Source of the DNA: Euborellia annulipes
Lineage: Eukaryota; Arthropoda; Insecta; Dermaptera; Anisolabididae
NCBI GenBank assembly: GCA_023213315.1
Contig: JAKCPI010010586.1
Location: 1 to 64,000, forward strand
Direction: 5' to 3'
Length of the DNA stretch: 64,000 bases
The notes beneath the pieces are model-generated. The model had not been told where the DNA came from and ran no database searches. It saw nothing but the letters and a program-made list of their open reading frames with translations. Within the stretch, counting starts at the first letter, position 1. Every line of letters starts with the position of its first letter. Positions 11,482 through 20,945 of this stretch are shown here, piece by piece. The position numbers and the translations under genes were made by a program.

Positions 11482-11635
11482 TGTTGCCCTCGTGGTGTGG
11501 TGGTTAGCGTGCTGGCATTTGTACCTTAAGTCGCGGGTTTCCATCCCGTCCCAGGCAACAATTTATTTCAAATGAATTGGATTCCAATCAATTTAACTTT
11601 TTAGTGATAGGTAGACCCTGTCTAAATGGGCAAGA
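11482..11635 (+). repeat. SINE-B with well-preserved tRNA-like head
   Basis: The head reads GTTGCCCTCGTGGTGTGGTG, GTTAGCGTGCTGGC, then CGCGGGTTTCCATCCC (a B-box with one extra base), and ends CCAGGCAAC, which can pair with GTTGCC at the start. The SINE-B body (AATTGGATTCCAATCAATTT, CCCTGTCTAAATGGGC) follows. The extra B-box base and the body attached downstream argue against a functional tRNA gene. Confidence 0.65.
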
Positions 11636-11874
11636 TTTTTTTTTTTTTTAACACACACTTTTTTTCATTCACACTCACACTCACACACACATTCACACAG
11701 TTTTTGCAACAGGCCATTAATACTTTTTTACGATATCCGTTATTATTAAATATACATATATGGGGTCCAGAATTAGCCATTTGGTATCCAAATGGCTAAA
11801 TAAAATAATCGGACGCTGGGGTGAACCCGCGACGTTTGGTATATGAGGTTACACCAACCTCTACACCGAGGGCA
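11636..11874 (-). repeat. SINE-A, near full length
   Basis: It lies on the minus strand. From the 3' end it has a T-run, the CA-rich tail, CGATATCCGTTATTATT, CCATTTGGTATCCAAATGGC (the body hairpin), then the tRNA-like head with the B-box complement GAACCCGCGACGTTTGG and the A-box complement. It abuts a SINE-B head-to-tail partner at 11482-11635 through shared A/T tails. Confidence 0.8.
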
Positions 11875-12097
11875 ATGGGCATAGATGCCGAAAAAGACAT
11901 AAAAAGAATTAAAAAAAAAAATTTTGTGTAATAAAAATTAGACTTTGGCTACTTTACGAAAGAACATAAGACAAATTTACTAAAGATCAAATGAAATACA
12001 GAATGGGAAAAAAATATTAAAATGAAATAAATGCATCCTCTCCTATCCCCGAGGAATTCTGGTTCACTATTATTATTTACTTATTTATTTAGGGTTT

Positions 12098-12225
12098 TTT
12101 CGGCATCAGAGGCTGTAGACGTCTCCCAATTGATTGGTAGCCAATAAAATTGAGATAAATTTTTGACGCATGAGGAGGGATATGAACCTCTGAGCCCTAG
12201 CACAAAAGGCAGGAGATATAAATAA
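12098..12225 (-). repeat. SINE-B copy
   Basis: It is in minus orientation: TTTTTCGGCATCAGAGGCTG, ATTGATTGGTAGCCAATA (the body palindrome), then a tRNA-like remnant with the B-box complement ATATGAACCTCTGAGCCC. It matches the copy at 18727-18880 block by block. Confidence 0.65.
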
Positions 12226-12984
12226 TTGTGTCTGGATCACATGTATTGTTAAACATTCATAATTTATCCTTTAAAGTCTATATGACCCGTTAAAAAAATA
12301 TTTTTCAAAGCGAAATAAATTATACTTTAATCGCTTCCAAATAGATTGTAATGAACATTATGAGATCCTATGAATAGTGATTTATAATTATTTATATGAT
12401 AAATAACTCTGTTGATATAATAATAATAAATTAATATTTATGTATATTTTTCGTTTTTTATGATAAATTTCTAAAAAAACATAAACAAGGATAAATTATA
12501 ACCAGACTGCCGGATGTGTTAAAAATTAATATCATTTAATTTTTTTTTCATCAACTTTTTTGCCTTGAAGCGAAGTTTCGGAAAGCAAATAGACTGGTAG
12601 TGACCTCATCATTATTATAACATATTTTAATTTTAATATCCATATTTCTCCCGGGCATTTTCAATATTCATTTAGGAATTTGATTTAATGAATGATGATA
12701 ACGTTTCGCGAGCAATTACGCGTCTCATTATGTAAATTTTGTGCGAGAAATTTCAAGCCTCATTTGAAAAATGGCGTTCCTCCTCCTTCAGGAAATGATG
12801 GATGGAAATTTTTATTTTACATGTTTATTTCTAAAGGTGGCTGAGTGGAATAAATAATTATGGTTTTATTTTTTTTGATTATCATACTGATTTCACTATT
12901 AGAAGAGTATAGTTTATAAACGCTAAAAAAAATAAAAGGGGGACTTCCCCGAAACTTTCCCGTATATTCTTTTGGAATTACGTC
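12226..12984. other. AT-rich tract, no gene seen
   Basis: I see no coding frame or known repeat in this tract. Confidence 0.45.
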
Positions 12985-14397
12985 TGGGTGTGTGTGTTTA
13001 AATTGCTTAAAATAAAAACCAAAGGAGCCAGATCGATGAAATTTGGTATGTATATACTCTTTACACTAGAATTGTAGATTTCTATCATCTTTTGGAGTAA
13101 ATACATCACTTGGATGTAGTACTTTACCTAATAAGTTTTTACTTTCTCTTACCTATGTTATATGTAATATATATATAGAGAGAAAGTATTGGATTCATGT
13201 CAAAAATTCGATGTCGAGATTTTGATGGATCTTCACGTTTTGAGGTCCCCTGAATCCAAAAAAGTGGTTTTCGCGACATGGTCTATCTGTGTGTGGGTGG
13301 GTGTGTGTGTGTGTGTGTGTGTTCAATTTTAAGCATGAAGGAATTGAGCTACGAGGTTGAAATTTTATATTTAAGTTAAACACCCCCGGGACAGGAAAAA
13401 TAAGCTTTTAATCAAAATCGGCCAAAGAGTAGTAGTACTTTACTGATGTACTTTTTCAGTTTTTTTCGATTTTCTCAAAATTTGCTCCAACGATTTTTTT
13501 TAAATTCAAAAATCAATTATTTTTTAGATGCTCTTTCAAATGTATATTCTCATTTTGCGATTGAAATCTTCTGAAGACCACTTTACTCTTGTATTTCATA
13601 GGGAAGATAGGAGAAATGGTTGCCATGGTAACAAAATATAAATATTTTCCCATATAAATTTTACATCTGAATTCATATGTTCCGTACTGTCATGTCGGGA
13701 ACTAAATATATGTCGACACAAAAAATCTGGTGTGACAAGCACAGAACACAACTTTCGATTACCGAAGGTAAGAGAAAGTTGTTTTTTTTTAGAAATTTTG
13801 AAATTTTTTTGTTATACTGTATTATGATAAATTAGTCTATTTTAATTTTAAAAAGCTTTTATTCTTTGACATTTTTTTGAAAAGTGAATAGTTTTTGAAA
13901 TAATCAACAAAGAAAAGGAAAATTTAATTTATTTAAATTTTTTTTTTTTTTTTTTTTTTCAAATTTAACGAAAATTTTCTTTTTCTTTGTTGATTATTTC
14001 AAAAACTATTCACTTTTCAAAAAAATGTCAAAGATATAAAAAAACTTTATAAAATAGACTAATTTATCATACTAACAACAAAATTGAAAATTTCTAAAAT
14101 ATTTCTAAGTAAAGTACTACTTTTATGTGACATATTTACTCCAAAAGTTGATAGAAATCTACAATTTTAGTAAGTAAAGAGTAGGCCTATACCAAATTTT
14201 ATCTATCTGACTGCTTTGGTTTTTAAGCAATCTTGTTCTCACAAGGACACACGAACACACACACACAGGCATAATGCCCAAAATTTTTTTTTTTTTGACT
14301 CAGGGAGGTCTAAAACGTGAAGAAACATCAAAATCTCGAAGTCGGAATATTTTGACGATTACAATACTTTATATTATAAACGAGAAAGTAAAAAAAA
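12985..14397. mobile_element. HP2 foldback element carrying an HP1 insertion
   Basis: This is a long imperfect palindrome. The left arm is 12985-13134 plus 13794-13945 and the right arm is 13955-14397, centred on a T-run near 13950. Matching blocks include GTAGATTTCTATCATCTTTTG with its inverted partner at 14150-14165, and TTGATTATTTCAAAAACTAT with its partner at 13885-13905. The HP1 copy at 13135-13793 splits the left arm. The right end (CGACGATTACAATACTT ... CGAGAAAGTAAAAA type) is a diverged relative of the HP1 left end, so HP2 and HP1 share one terminus. It has no coding frame. The left tip is truncated or diverged near 12985. Confidence 0.7.
13135..13793 (+). repeat. HP1, near full-length, stops at internal inverted motif
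   Basis: The left hairpin (TTTACTTTCTCTTACCTATG ... AGAGAGAAAGTATTGG) and all internal blocks are present, including a GT microsatellite at 13297-13322. On the right it stops just after GGTAAGAGAAAGTTG, the inverted copy of the left-end motif ACTTTCTCTTACC, and lacks the outer arm of the right hairpin. It interrupts the left arm of HP2. Confidence 0.8.
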
Positions 14398-14416
14398 AAA
14401 AAAAAAAAAAAAACTA

Positions 14417-14690
14417 AAAGTAACCCGAGTCGAAATCGAACGCCTGGTTTGAGTCTACAAAACCTCAGAATCTAATTGTTGTCTAAGTAGACTTAACAGA
14501 ATCAAACTAGGATTTGAAAGCATGGTTTCTATGGAAATTTGATAGTCTGGTTTGGTTCTAACAAGTCTACTTATGTCCCTTTTTGACATGTTTAGACTCA
14601 GACCAGGTATTCGAAATACTAGTTTAAGTCTACCAGATCTACTATTACGACCAGCAGTATTGAATGCTGGAATCCTAGTTTAGGCCTATG
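14417..14690 (+). repeat. CCCGAGTCGAAATCGAACGC repeat, one-ended copy
   Basis: It begins with the same terminal motif as the element at 16988-17393, followed by degenerate repeats of an AGTCTAC/GTCTAC motif. No matching inverted end is visible on the right. Confidence 0.45.
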
Positions 14691-14721
14691 AATTCTCATT
14701 TAAAATTTGTTTATATACATA

Positions 14722-14975
14722 TATACAGAGTGACAAAAAAGTTCTGATAATTTTGTTAGATTAGCAAAGAGGTATGCTTGTTTTTTGGCAATGAGAAAAA
14801 TAACTTTTAGAGTGTTTTCTTCAAATATTTCGAAGACATTTAATAGCACTTCACCGCTGATGAAGAAGTCCTATTAAATGCCATCGAAATATTTGAAGAA
14901 AACACTCTAAAAGTTATTTTTCTCAATGCCAAAAAACAAGCATACCTCTTTGCTAATTTATACAACTTGGCACTC
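14722..14975. mobile_element. Palindromic mariner-like MITE
   Basis: Arms of about 95 bp (14760-14853 and 14863-14957) are near-perfect inverted copies around a short loop (ACCGCTGATG). Outside them lie TACAGAGTGACAAAAAAGTT on the left and AACTTGGCACTC on the right, which resemble mariner-type ends with a TA target. The loop edge contains CTGATGA ... CGAAA, the hammerhead core boxes, but with no good stem II. Confidence 0.65.
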
Positions 14976-14987
14976 CACATTCGAAAT

Positions 14988-15094
14988 TTTTTACTTTCTC
15001 TTACATCTATATATGTTAATATATATAGAGAGAAAGTATTGGATTCATGTCAAAAATTCGATGTCGAGATTTTGATGGATCTTCACGTTTTGCT
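14988..15094 (+). repeat. HP1 left-end fragment
   Basis: The left hairpin and first 100 bp (to GATCTTCACGTTTTG) are present. It then breaks off into unrelated sequence. Confidence 0.85.
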
Positions 15095-15740
15095 CTTCAT
15101 TTCGCTACAATTAAATTCTTAAATAAAAGGAAAATCAAATTAATCTTTAAATAAAATATTTTTTGTTTAAATATCAATTTTCTTTAATTTGAGAATAAGA
15201 TAACATATATTTAAAATATTTTAAAAATTCCAAATGCTCTTCGTGTCGATTTCAATATTTCTGGAGATTCATTACTGAAATTGTTTTAAAGAAAATATGG
15301 ATGTAAAAATGAGTTTCCATCTCTAAAATAAATCACATTAATTTTTATCTTGACTGTAAATGTAGGCCTATACCATTAGCTATCACGTGTGGAAAAATAT
15401 TTTTCTTTTCAGTAAGAACTTCATTTAGTTCTCTGGAAATGTGAAAAATATATAAATTAATTTTATAAATTTATAATCTTTTTTAATTTGTCTTCTTACC
15501 TTTCAAAATGACATGAATGGCCAATGTTCCTTGTATTCATTTATTAAAATTAAAGTGGCTTCTTCAGGCCAATGTGTTTTTACAACTAAAATTTATAATG
15601 AATATAATTGAAAAAATTAAATAGAATATAAGATTACATATATATAAAAAAAAATAAAAATAAAAATAACAGCTAACCTTATCATTTTGTTTTGGCTTGT
15701 TTTTATAACGTTGACCCTTAAATAAATAAAAAATAATTAA
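15095..15740. other. AT-rich tract, no gene seen
   Basis: I see no supported gene or repeat family in this tract. Confidence 0.45.
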
Positions 15741-15742
15741 TA

Positions 15743-16790
15743 GAGGAGAAGGTCCAAATTTCGGCTAGGGTCCAAATTCTGGCTAGTACTGTAATCAGTG
15801 TAAGGAGATGCTGCAATGTAGCCGCGATAGTATGAAACAACTTCTCAGGGAACGCCCATTGCATGGTTGAAGAAGCTGCGCAATTCAGTGACAGTTGTTT
15901 GAGTGGTGGTAATTTTTTCGATTTTCGACAATTGAAAACTTTTACAGGTATGCATTTTTTAATTTACTGAATAGTCTAAAACTTTGAATATATTACTCTC
16001 CATAAATAGTTGGGTTAAAGATACCCTAAGGTACCATAATCGATATAATTCCAAGCTCTCAACCGACTGTGGAATTTTTTATTAACCTCAAACCGACGCC
16101 ATAGTGAAGGTCTAAATTCGGGCTACTAGGAAAAAAACAAACAAAGGACGTAAAGCCGTAAGGTCTTGACTCATTACTGGCACCCCATACAAAGAGGCAC
16201 TTGCTCATTATATATACAATTATCTGAATATAATAAATACATCTTGAGCAAGGGCGAATACAAGGGGGGTAAAGGGGTAATTACCCCCCCCCCCGAAATT
16301 TGAAAAAAATACCTTTTTTTCTAAAAAAAATGTATTTTTAATGTAAAATTTTAAAAATTAATACTTAAAAATTTGATTTGTATTTATATTCTGGCAAACA
16401 AGTATAGAATATGCCTTTAAATTACCGAAATTAAGAAAAAATTGTGTGTTGTGCGACCAGTCACACCAGATTACCCCCCCTCCCCCCGAGAAACACCTCT
16501 GGGTCCGCCCTTGATCTTGAGTTAAATATTTGTACATATTTTATTGTTTTATTCTAGTTTATTTTGGCCTAGCCCAAATTTAGACCACATCTCAAAAATT
16601 TGTGATTTTGAATATTTTTTTAAGTGATAAAAAAAAATAAAATTAAAGGTATTTTAAAGCTTTTTAAATAGTTTATCGAAAGAAAACCTGTGAATGTACA
16701 ATTTTATCATGGTTAGAGTTAATAATATTCATTCTAACAAAAGTTATAACACAAAAAGTAAACAGTAGCCGAAATTTGGACCTTCTCCTC
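15743..16790. mobile_element. TA-flanked element with iterated GGTCCAAATTTCGGCTA motif
   Basis: The ends GAGGAGAAGGTCCAAATTTC and its inverted partner (ending GGACCTTCTCCTC) are flanked by TA on both sides, as in Tc1/mariner-type insertions. The motif GGTCCAAATT(T/C)(C/T)GGCTA recurs at about 15752 and 15770, as a variant at 16105, and inverted near 16567 and 16766. Such subterminal repeats often bind a transposase. A 265-bp hAT MITE is inserted at 16249-16513; without it the element is about 775 bp. No transposase ORF is present. Confidence 0.7.
16249..16513. mobile_element. hAT MITE carrying an HP1 tail, with 8-bp TSD
   Basis: The termini are CAAGGGCGAATACAAGG and TGGGTCCGCCCTTG, and the flanking 8-mers ATCTTGAG (16241-16248 and 16514-16521) are identical. 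Inside, GTGTTGTGCGACCAGTCAC with ACCAGATT is the right-end arm of HP1, preceded by a decayed TTACCGAAATTAAGAAA block. The same composite recurs at 45197-45418 and 61979-62244. Confidence 0.9.
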
Positions 16791-16987
16791 TAATAATAAA
16801 GAAAATTAATGAAAAAAATGAAAATAAAACTTAAAACTTACTTCTTTTTTATCGATAATAAATCCAAATATCCAAGGAATGAGAGAAAATAACGAAGAAT
16901 GAAAGGTGGTCATCTATTAAAGCTTTGGCGCTGAGATCGCACTGTTTTTAATTTTTACCCGAGAGGATTAGAAGATTCAAACCAGTA

Positions 16988-17393
16988 CTTCCCGAGTCAA
17001 AATCGAACGCCTGGCTTGAACCTTGCAGTCTTCAATTGAGGACTAAAAGGTTCAAGCCAGGCGTTCAAGTACTGGTTTGAACCTTCTAATTCTCGTGACA
17101 GGCTCAGTAGGCTCAAGCCAGGCTTTCAATTTTGACTCAAATACTGGTTTGAATCTTCTAATTCTCCTGGTAGGTTTAGTAGGCTTTAACCAAATTTTAA
17201 TCCTATCAAATAACAAAGGAATTGAGGACTAAAAGGTTCAAACCAGGCGTTCAAGTACTGGTTTGAATCTTCTAATTCTCCTGGTAGAATCAGTAGGCTT
17301 TCACAAAATTGTAAATAAATAACATCCCATCAAATAACAAGGGAATTCAGGACTAAAAGGTTCAAACCAGGCGTTCGATTTCGACTCGGGAAG
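16988..17393. mobile_element. TIR element with internal repeats (CTTCCCGAGTC ends)
   Basis: The left end CTTCCCGAGTCAAAATCGAA and right end TTCGATTTCGACTCGGGAAG are inverted. Both adjoin CGCCTGG(C/T)TTGAACC blocks. The interior repeats GGACTAAAAGGTTCAA and TACTGGTTTGAATCTTCTAA several times in both orientations, so the element is a chain of short palindromic modules. The same module (GATTAGAAGATTCAAACCAG) also lies just outside the left end, so the true boundary may be further left. No ORF is present. Confidence 0.6.
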
Positions 17394-17400
17394 CTTCTTC

Positions 17401-18110
17401 TTTTTTTTTTTTTTTTTTTTGATAAATCATGAAACGTTACATAGGAGATTGGTTATGAATTTTGATTTATATAATTTATATAAGTACTTATATATGTTTA
17501 TATTTCCCTTCAAGTAGGAAATATTTGTGGTGTTTTAGATAAGGACCCACCTCTTCACTGGATATTAGAAATTTGAAATGAAATATTCATCTACATGAAA
17601 GTAGAAAATCCAGACGAATTGTCCTAAAGTAAATATTTGGTAAAGTGACAGGTTGATCGATCTGTTCGAAAATTAATATTCATCTTTTTTTTTTTTTTGT
17701 TTACATATTCTTATCATGTTTTTCAATGCTAATTTTGTTTATGAAAAAAAAAAAAGATTTCTTTTCCGGTTAACAAGTGTATACAAGAGTTGGAAAATAA
17801 TAAATGATTATTGTCACAACTATTGGGTCCTTAAAATGATTAATTTTTAACAAGAAGCTCTTGGTTCAAATTCTTGTAGAAAGAGAAAACAAATTTTTTA
17901 ATGAGTAAATAAAATAACAGCTAGTTGTAAGTTATATTTCATTTATGAAGGTTCCTAATCAAGACCGAAATGTCAGCTTTGTGGGCCTTAAAAAATGAAA
18001 TATATTGCAATACAGCTGTTAACTTTTTTTAATTTAGTAATTTTAATCAAAAAATAGGTGAGAATAATTTTGTCTTTTGAAATAGAATCTATTATTCAAA
18101 TATCATATAA
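17401..18110. other. AT-rich tract, no gene seen
   Basis: It contains several T and A runs. The only notable item is the hammerhead-like motif annotated separately at 17946-17980. Confidence 0.45.
17946..17980 (+). other. GAAGGTTC...GACCGAAATGTCAGC motif
   Basis: This is a diverged copy of the motif at 50692-50736, sharing GAAGGT, GACCGAAA, GTCAGCT and the neighbouring ATGAAATA / TTTCATTTAT context. It probably derives from the same retroelement or MITE. Confidence 0.4.
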
Positions 18111-18117
18111 TTAACGG

Positions 18118-18165
18118 ATCCAGGCATATTTATTTATACCATTTGGTATCTAAATGGAAAAAAAT
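18118..18165 (-). repeat. SINE-A body fragment
   Basis: Only the body part is present: ATCCAGGCATATTTATTTATA and CCATTTGGTATCTAAATGG. It carries the family's central inverted repeat but no head or tail. Confidence 0.5.
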
Positions 18166-18726
18166 AAATTCATTTATTGTTTCTAATTCATTAACTTTCA
18201 ATTTTTTGCATATCAATTTCATCATACATTTATTCTTCTTCTTTATAATAAAAAGAAATATATAATTTTCTTTTTATCTTCTTTTTAATTAAATATTATT
18301 ATATATTCACAACAATAAAAAAGATAATAATTAACTGACAAAGAAACTCTTTATAATAGACGATAGGAAAATTCGCAAAAACAGACTTGAGTCTTATGCC
18401 AAAATTTTAGACATCCATTTGGAACAAAAGAGGATCATTAATCACCACCTCTGTCTGTCTGTCATTCACTTTTAGTTCAATTGAATTTCTTTCTTATATT
18501 GATTTTCTTCCATAATAAGATTATTTCTATCATCCTTTTTATTCTCCATTCATGTGTAAATTAATAATACCTATTTACAAATAATAGATAAAAATAGCGG
18601 CTTAAAAACTTTCTTTTTATTAAAAATGCCTAAATAGTCATTTACATTAGAAATTTATTTTACATGCTAAATTTCAAAATAGATTAATTTGAATAAAAAG
18701 AATTTTAAATGAGAAATTTCTGACTT

Positions 18727-18880
18727 TTTTCGGCATTTAGACCTCGCCTCTAAATTCTCGAATCCTAATTGGTAGCCAATGGAATTTAGAAAAATTTTCA
18801 GAGCCTGGGACGGAAAGTGAACCCCTGATCCCTCTGAAAAGGTGAGATCTATCTGATGTCCCTAGGCTATTCCTATGTAT
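18727..18880 (-). repeat. SINE-B copy
   Basis: TTTTTCGGCATTTAGACCTC, CCTAATTGGTAGCCAATGG and the B-box complement GTGAACCCCTGATCC lie in the SINE-B order on the minus strand. Confidence 0.65.
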
Positions 18881-19258
18881 GGATATAAATATCATTTTTC
18901 TTTAAGGTATTCTTCAACTAATTTTTCTTAAAAATATGTGGTAATGTTAATTTTATTTATTGGAATTTTGAGAAAACTTATGTAGGGTATCTATTTATAA
19001 CCTAAAAATATTAAAAATTTAATTATTTTAAAATTTATAATTTTTTAAATAATTCAAATTAATATCCAGGAGAATAAAACTAAAAACTAATAAGGAAAAA
19101 AAGACTTATTTTGAAAAAGTTAGATGGGGACCGGCAAAAAAAGAAATATCAAAGACCCTGAACTGAAGCTTGGAAGGCCCTGAATTAATTTATTATTATT
19201 TAGTTTCAAAAAAAGTTTAAAAAAACAAAATCAGCAATCAAGAACAATTAATATGGTC

Positions 19259-19480
19259 TTTTTTTTTTACACAGTCTTTTCGGCAACTCAGGCCATTTAA
19301 GACTTTAGATGATAACCGTTGTAATTAATATATATATACAGTATTTGGGGTTCAGGCATTTCTATTTAAGCCATCTGGTATCCAAATGACTTAAATAAAA
19401 TCATCGGACTGCCTGGGTCCGAACCCACGACGTTTGGCATAGGAGGTAGGCACGCTACCTACTACGCCAAACTCGGGGGC
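19259..19480 (-). repeat. SINE-A, full-length type
   Basis: The complete head is visible as the complement of CTGGGTCCGAACCCACGACG (B-box) and GGCACGCTACCTACTACGCC (A-box), ending CCAAACTCGGGGGC. The body has CCATCTGGTATCCAAATG and the GAAAAGACTGTGT block inverted. The GT tail is shorter than in other copies. Confidence 0.85.
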
Positions 19481-19721
19481 TAATATATCTTTATAAAATC
19501 AATCGTGGCAAAAAATTATCCAACTATATGAATAATGCTTCTTACTGAGGCAACTTCAGTAGGCTTATACTGACAACAATTTAATAACAAGAATAACAAC
19601 AACGTTCCTTAACCAAAGATAAGAGTGTAGAAATGAAATTTTTCTGATTATAATATTATCCTAGAATTTTCCTTTGTATACCATGATTTATCTTTGAAAG
19701 AGGGAAAAGAATATTTAAAGT

Positions 19722-19845
19722 AAAAAAAATCTCGATATCGAATTTTTGACTTGATTGCAAGCCCCCGCGTTGATCCCTCTTTTTCAAACAAAGCTCTACC
19801 TAGTTAATATTACATACTTGTATATAGGTAAGAGAAAGAAAGAAT
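19722..19845 (-). repeat. HP1 left-end fragment, diverged
   Basis: ATCTCGATATCGAATTTTTG and TATATAGGTAAGAGAAAG are retained. The sequence between is replaced by unrelated DNA, so this is an old, rearranged copy. Confidence 0.5.
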
Positions 19846-19955
19846 TATTATTAAAAATTTCGATTTATCTGAAACAAAACATTGATTAGTTAGTGCTCTT
19901 TTGCACTTTGTTTGAAAATCAATAGAATGGAATCCCTAAGACCCAAAGACTGTCT

Positions 19956-20150
19956 TTACAACGATCCTAGATAATGACTTTCTATTGTTCCAAAAGGATG
20001 AATGAGTCTTTTCACTTGTTCAATAGCATCTTCATTCACCCCATAAATGTCACCCGTAAGGAATGGGTCATCCCCTCCTCCATAACCCCAGAAACGGTAG
20101 ATAATGACAGATGAGGAACAGCTCAATAAAGAGTCAGCAAGTGACGTTAG
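19956..20150 (-). CDS. Candidate terminal exon, unknown protein
   Basis: On the minus strand 64 codons are open between stops and end in TAA at 19956. The translation looks like protein rather than repeat: a serine/leucine-rich start, then YRFWGYGGGDDPFL, TGDIYGVNEDAIEQVKRLI and HPFGTIESHYLGSL before the stop. It has few of the K/N/F/I codons that dominate random frames in this AT-rich window. A possible acceptor (GACTCTTTATTGAG) precedes CTGTTCC; no ATG is required if it is a last exon. FWGxGGxDD recalls the WGWGGEDD signature of beta-1,4-galactosyltransferases, but the acidic residue and the following residues do not fit, so I do not assign it. No other exon is visible nearby. The sequence upstream on this strand (20151-20240) is also less AT-biased than its surroundings. 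Confidence 0.35.
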   Translation of the reverse strand, partial: LTSLADSLLSCSSSVIIYRFWGYGGGDDPFLTGDIYGVNEDAIEQVKRLIHPFGTIESHYLGSL

Positions 20151-20239
20151 TTAACTCGATCGTTCGTTCATTCTTCGTGTTTGTACATATGTGCGTGTGT
20201 GTGAAGCAAATGAGTTTGCGTGACGTTAATCATAGATTG

Positions 20240-20845
20240 GACGAGAATGTCAATCATCATCATCAGGAAGAAGAGCTCTCAAATAACTAACCAACTTACA
20301 TCTATTTATTCAATGTCAAAAAAATGATTAGATAGAATCGTTTTAGGGAAGATCAGACGGATCAGGATTTGTTTATACAAAGTAAGGCAAGGTCTTCTTT
20401 GGGGGTCTTGATTTCTCATTGAAATTTAATATGATTAATAAATAATGTTAAATCATAATATTTTTAATTGGAGATTAATATAAAAATATGGATTTTTAAT
20501 TTGCAGGAAGATGCTTAAAAATTAACATATAAAATTAATTATCGTTATTGATCGGTGAATTTCATGTCTAGACCTAGGTCAAGTGAGTATCCTATGGTCG
20601 TTATAAGCTAAAAATTGAGTGTGGACTCCTCCCTCACTTCTAACATTGTATTTTTTCAAATGAAAATAATTCATAAAGATAACTATATAATAATTGTTGA
20701 ATTTGTTGGTGTTTTCGGAATAATACTCTGGATCTACTCAACAATTAATTTTACTAAAAAACAATCTGGCTCACTTATTTTTATTTATTGTTTAAGAATA
20801 AGGTTATTTATTGTTTATTAATAATGCTTAATTAAAGATGTTACT
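20240..20845. other. AT-rich tract, no gene seen
   Basis: A 68-codon open frame at 20615-20821 (+) is composed mostly of I, F, Y, N and K with no recognisable motif. I treat it as chance. Confidence 0.4.
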
Positions 20846-20848
20846 CTA

Positions 20849-20945
20849 GGACCTTCGTGTAGTTGGTAACGAGCTGGCCTTCTATACCAAAGGTAGCGGG
20901 TTCAATCTGATTTTATTTAAGCTATTTGGATACCAAATAGCTTAA
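20849..20945 (+). repeat. SINE-A, 5' part, truncated
   Basis: The tRNA-like head (GTGTAGTTGGTAACGAGC, TAGCGGGTTCAATCTG with a shortened B-box region) is joined to the body hairpin AAGCTATTTGG ATA CCAAATAGCTT. The tail is missing. A C-to-T change in one hairpin arm is matched by a G-to-A change in the other. Confidence 0.75.

Noticed and set aside
11482..11570. Possible true tRNA gene
   Set aside because: A-box and B-box are good and the ends nearly pair, but the B-box carries an extra base, one acceptor pair is mismatched, and the SINE-B body follows directly. It is better explained as a SINE head.
19956..20150. Assignment of the FWGYGGGDDP frame to beta-1,4-galactosyltransferase
   Set aside because: Only a six-residue resemblance. 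The catalytic EDDD-type acidic cluster and the following conserved residues are not present, so function was left open.
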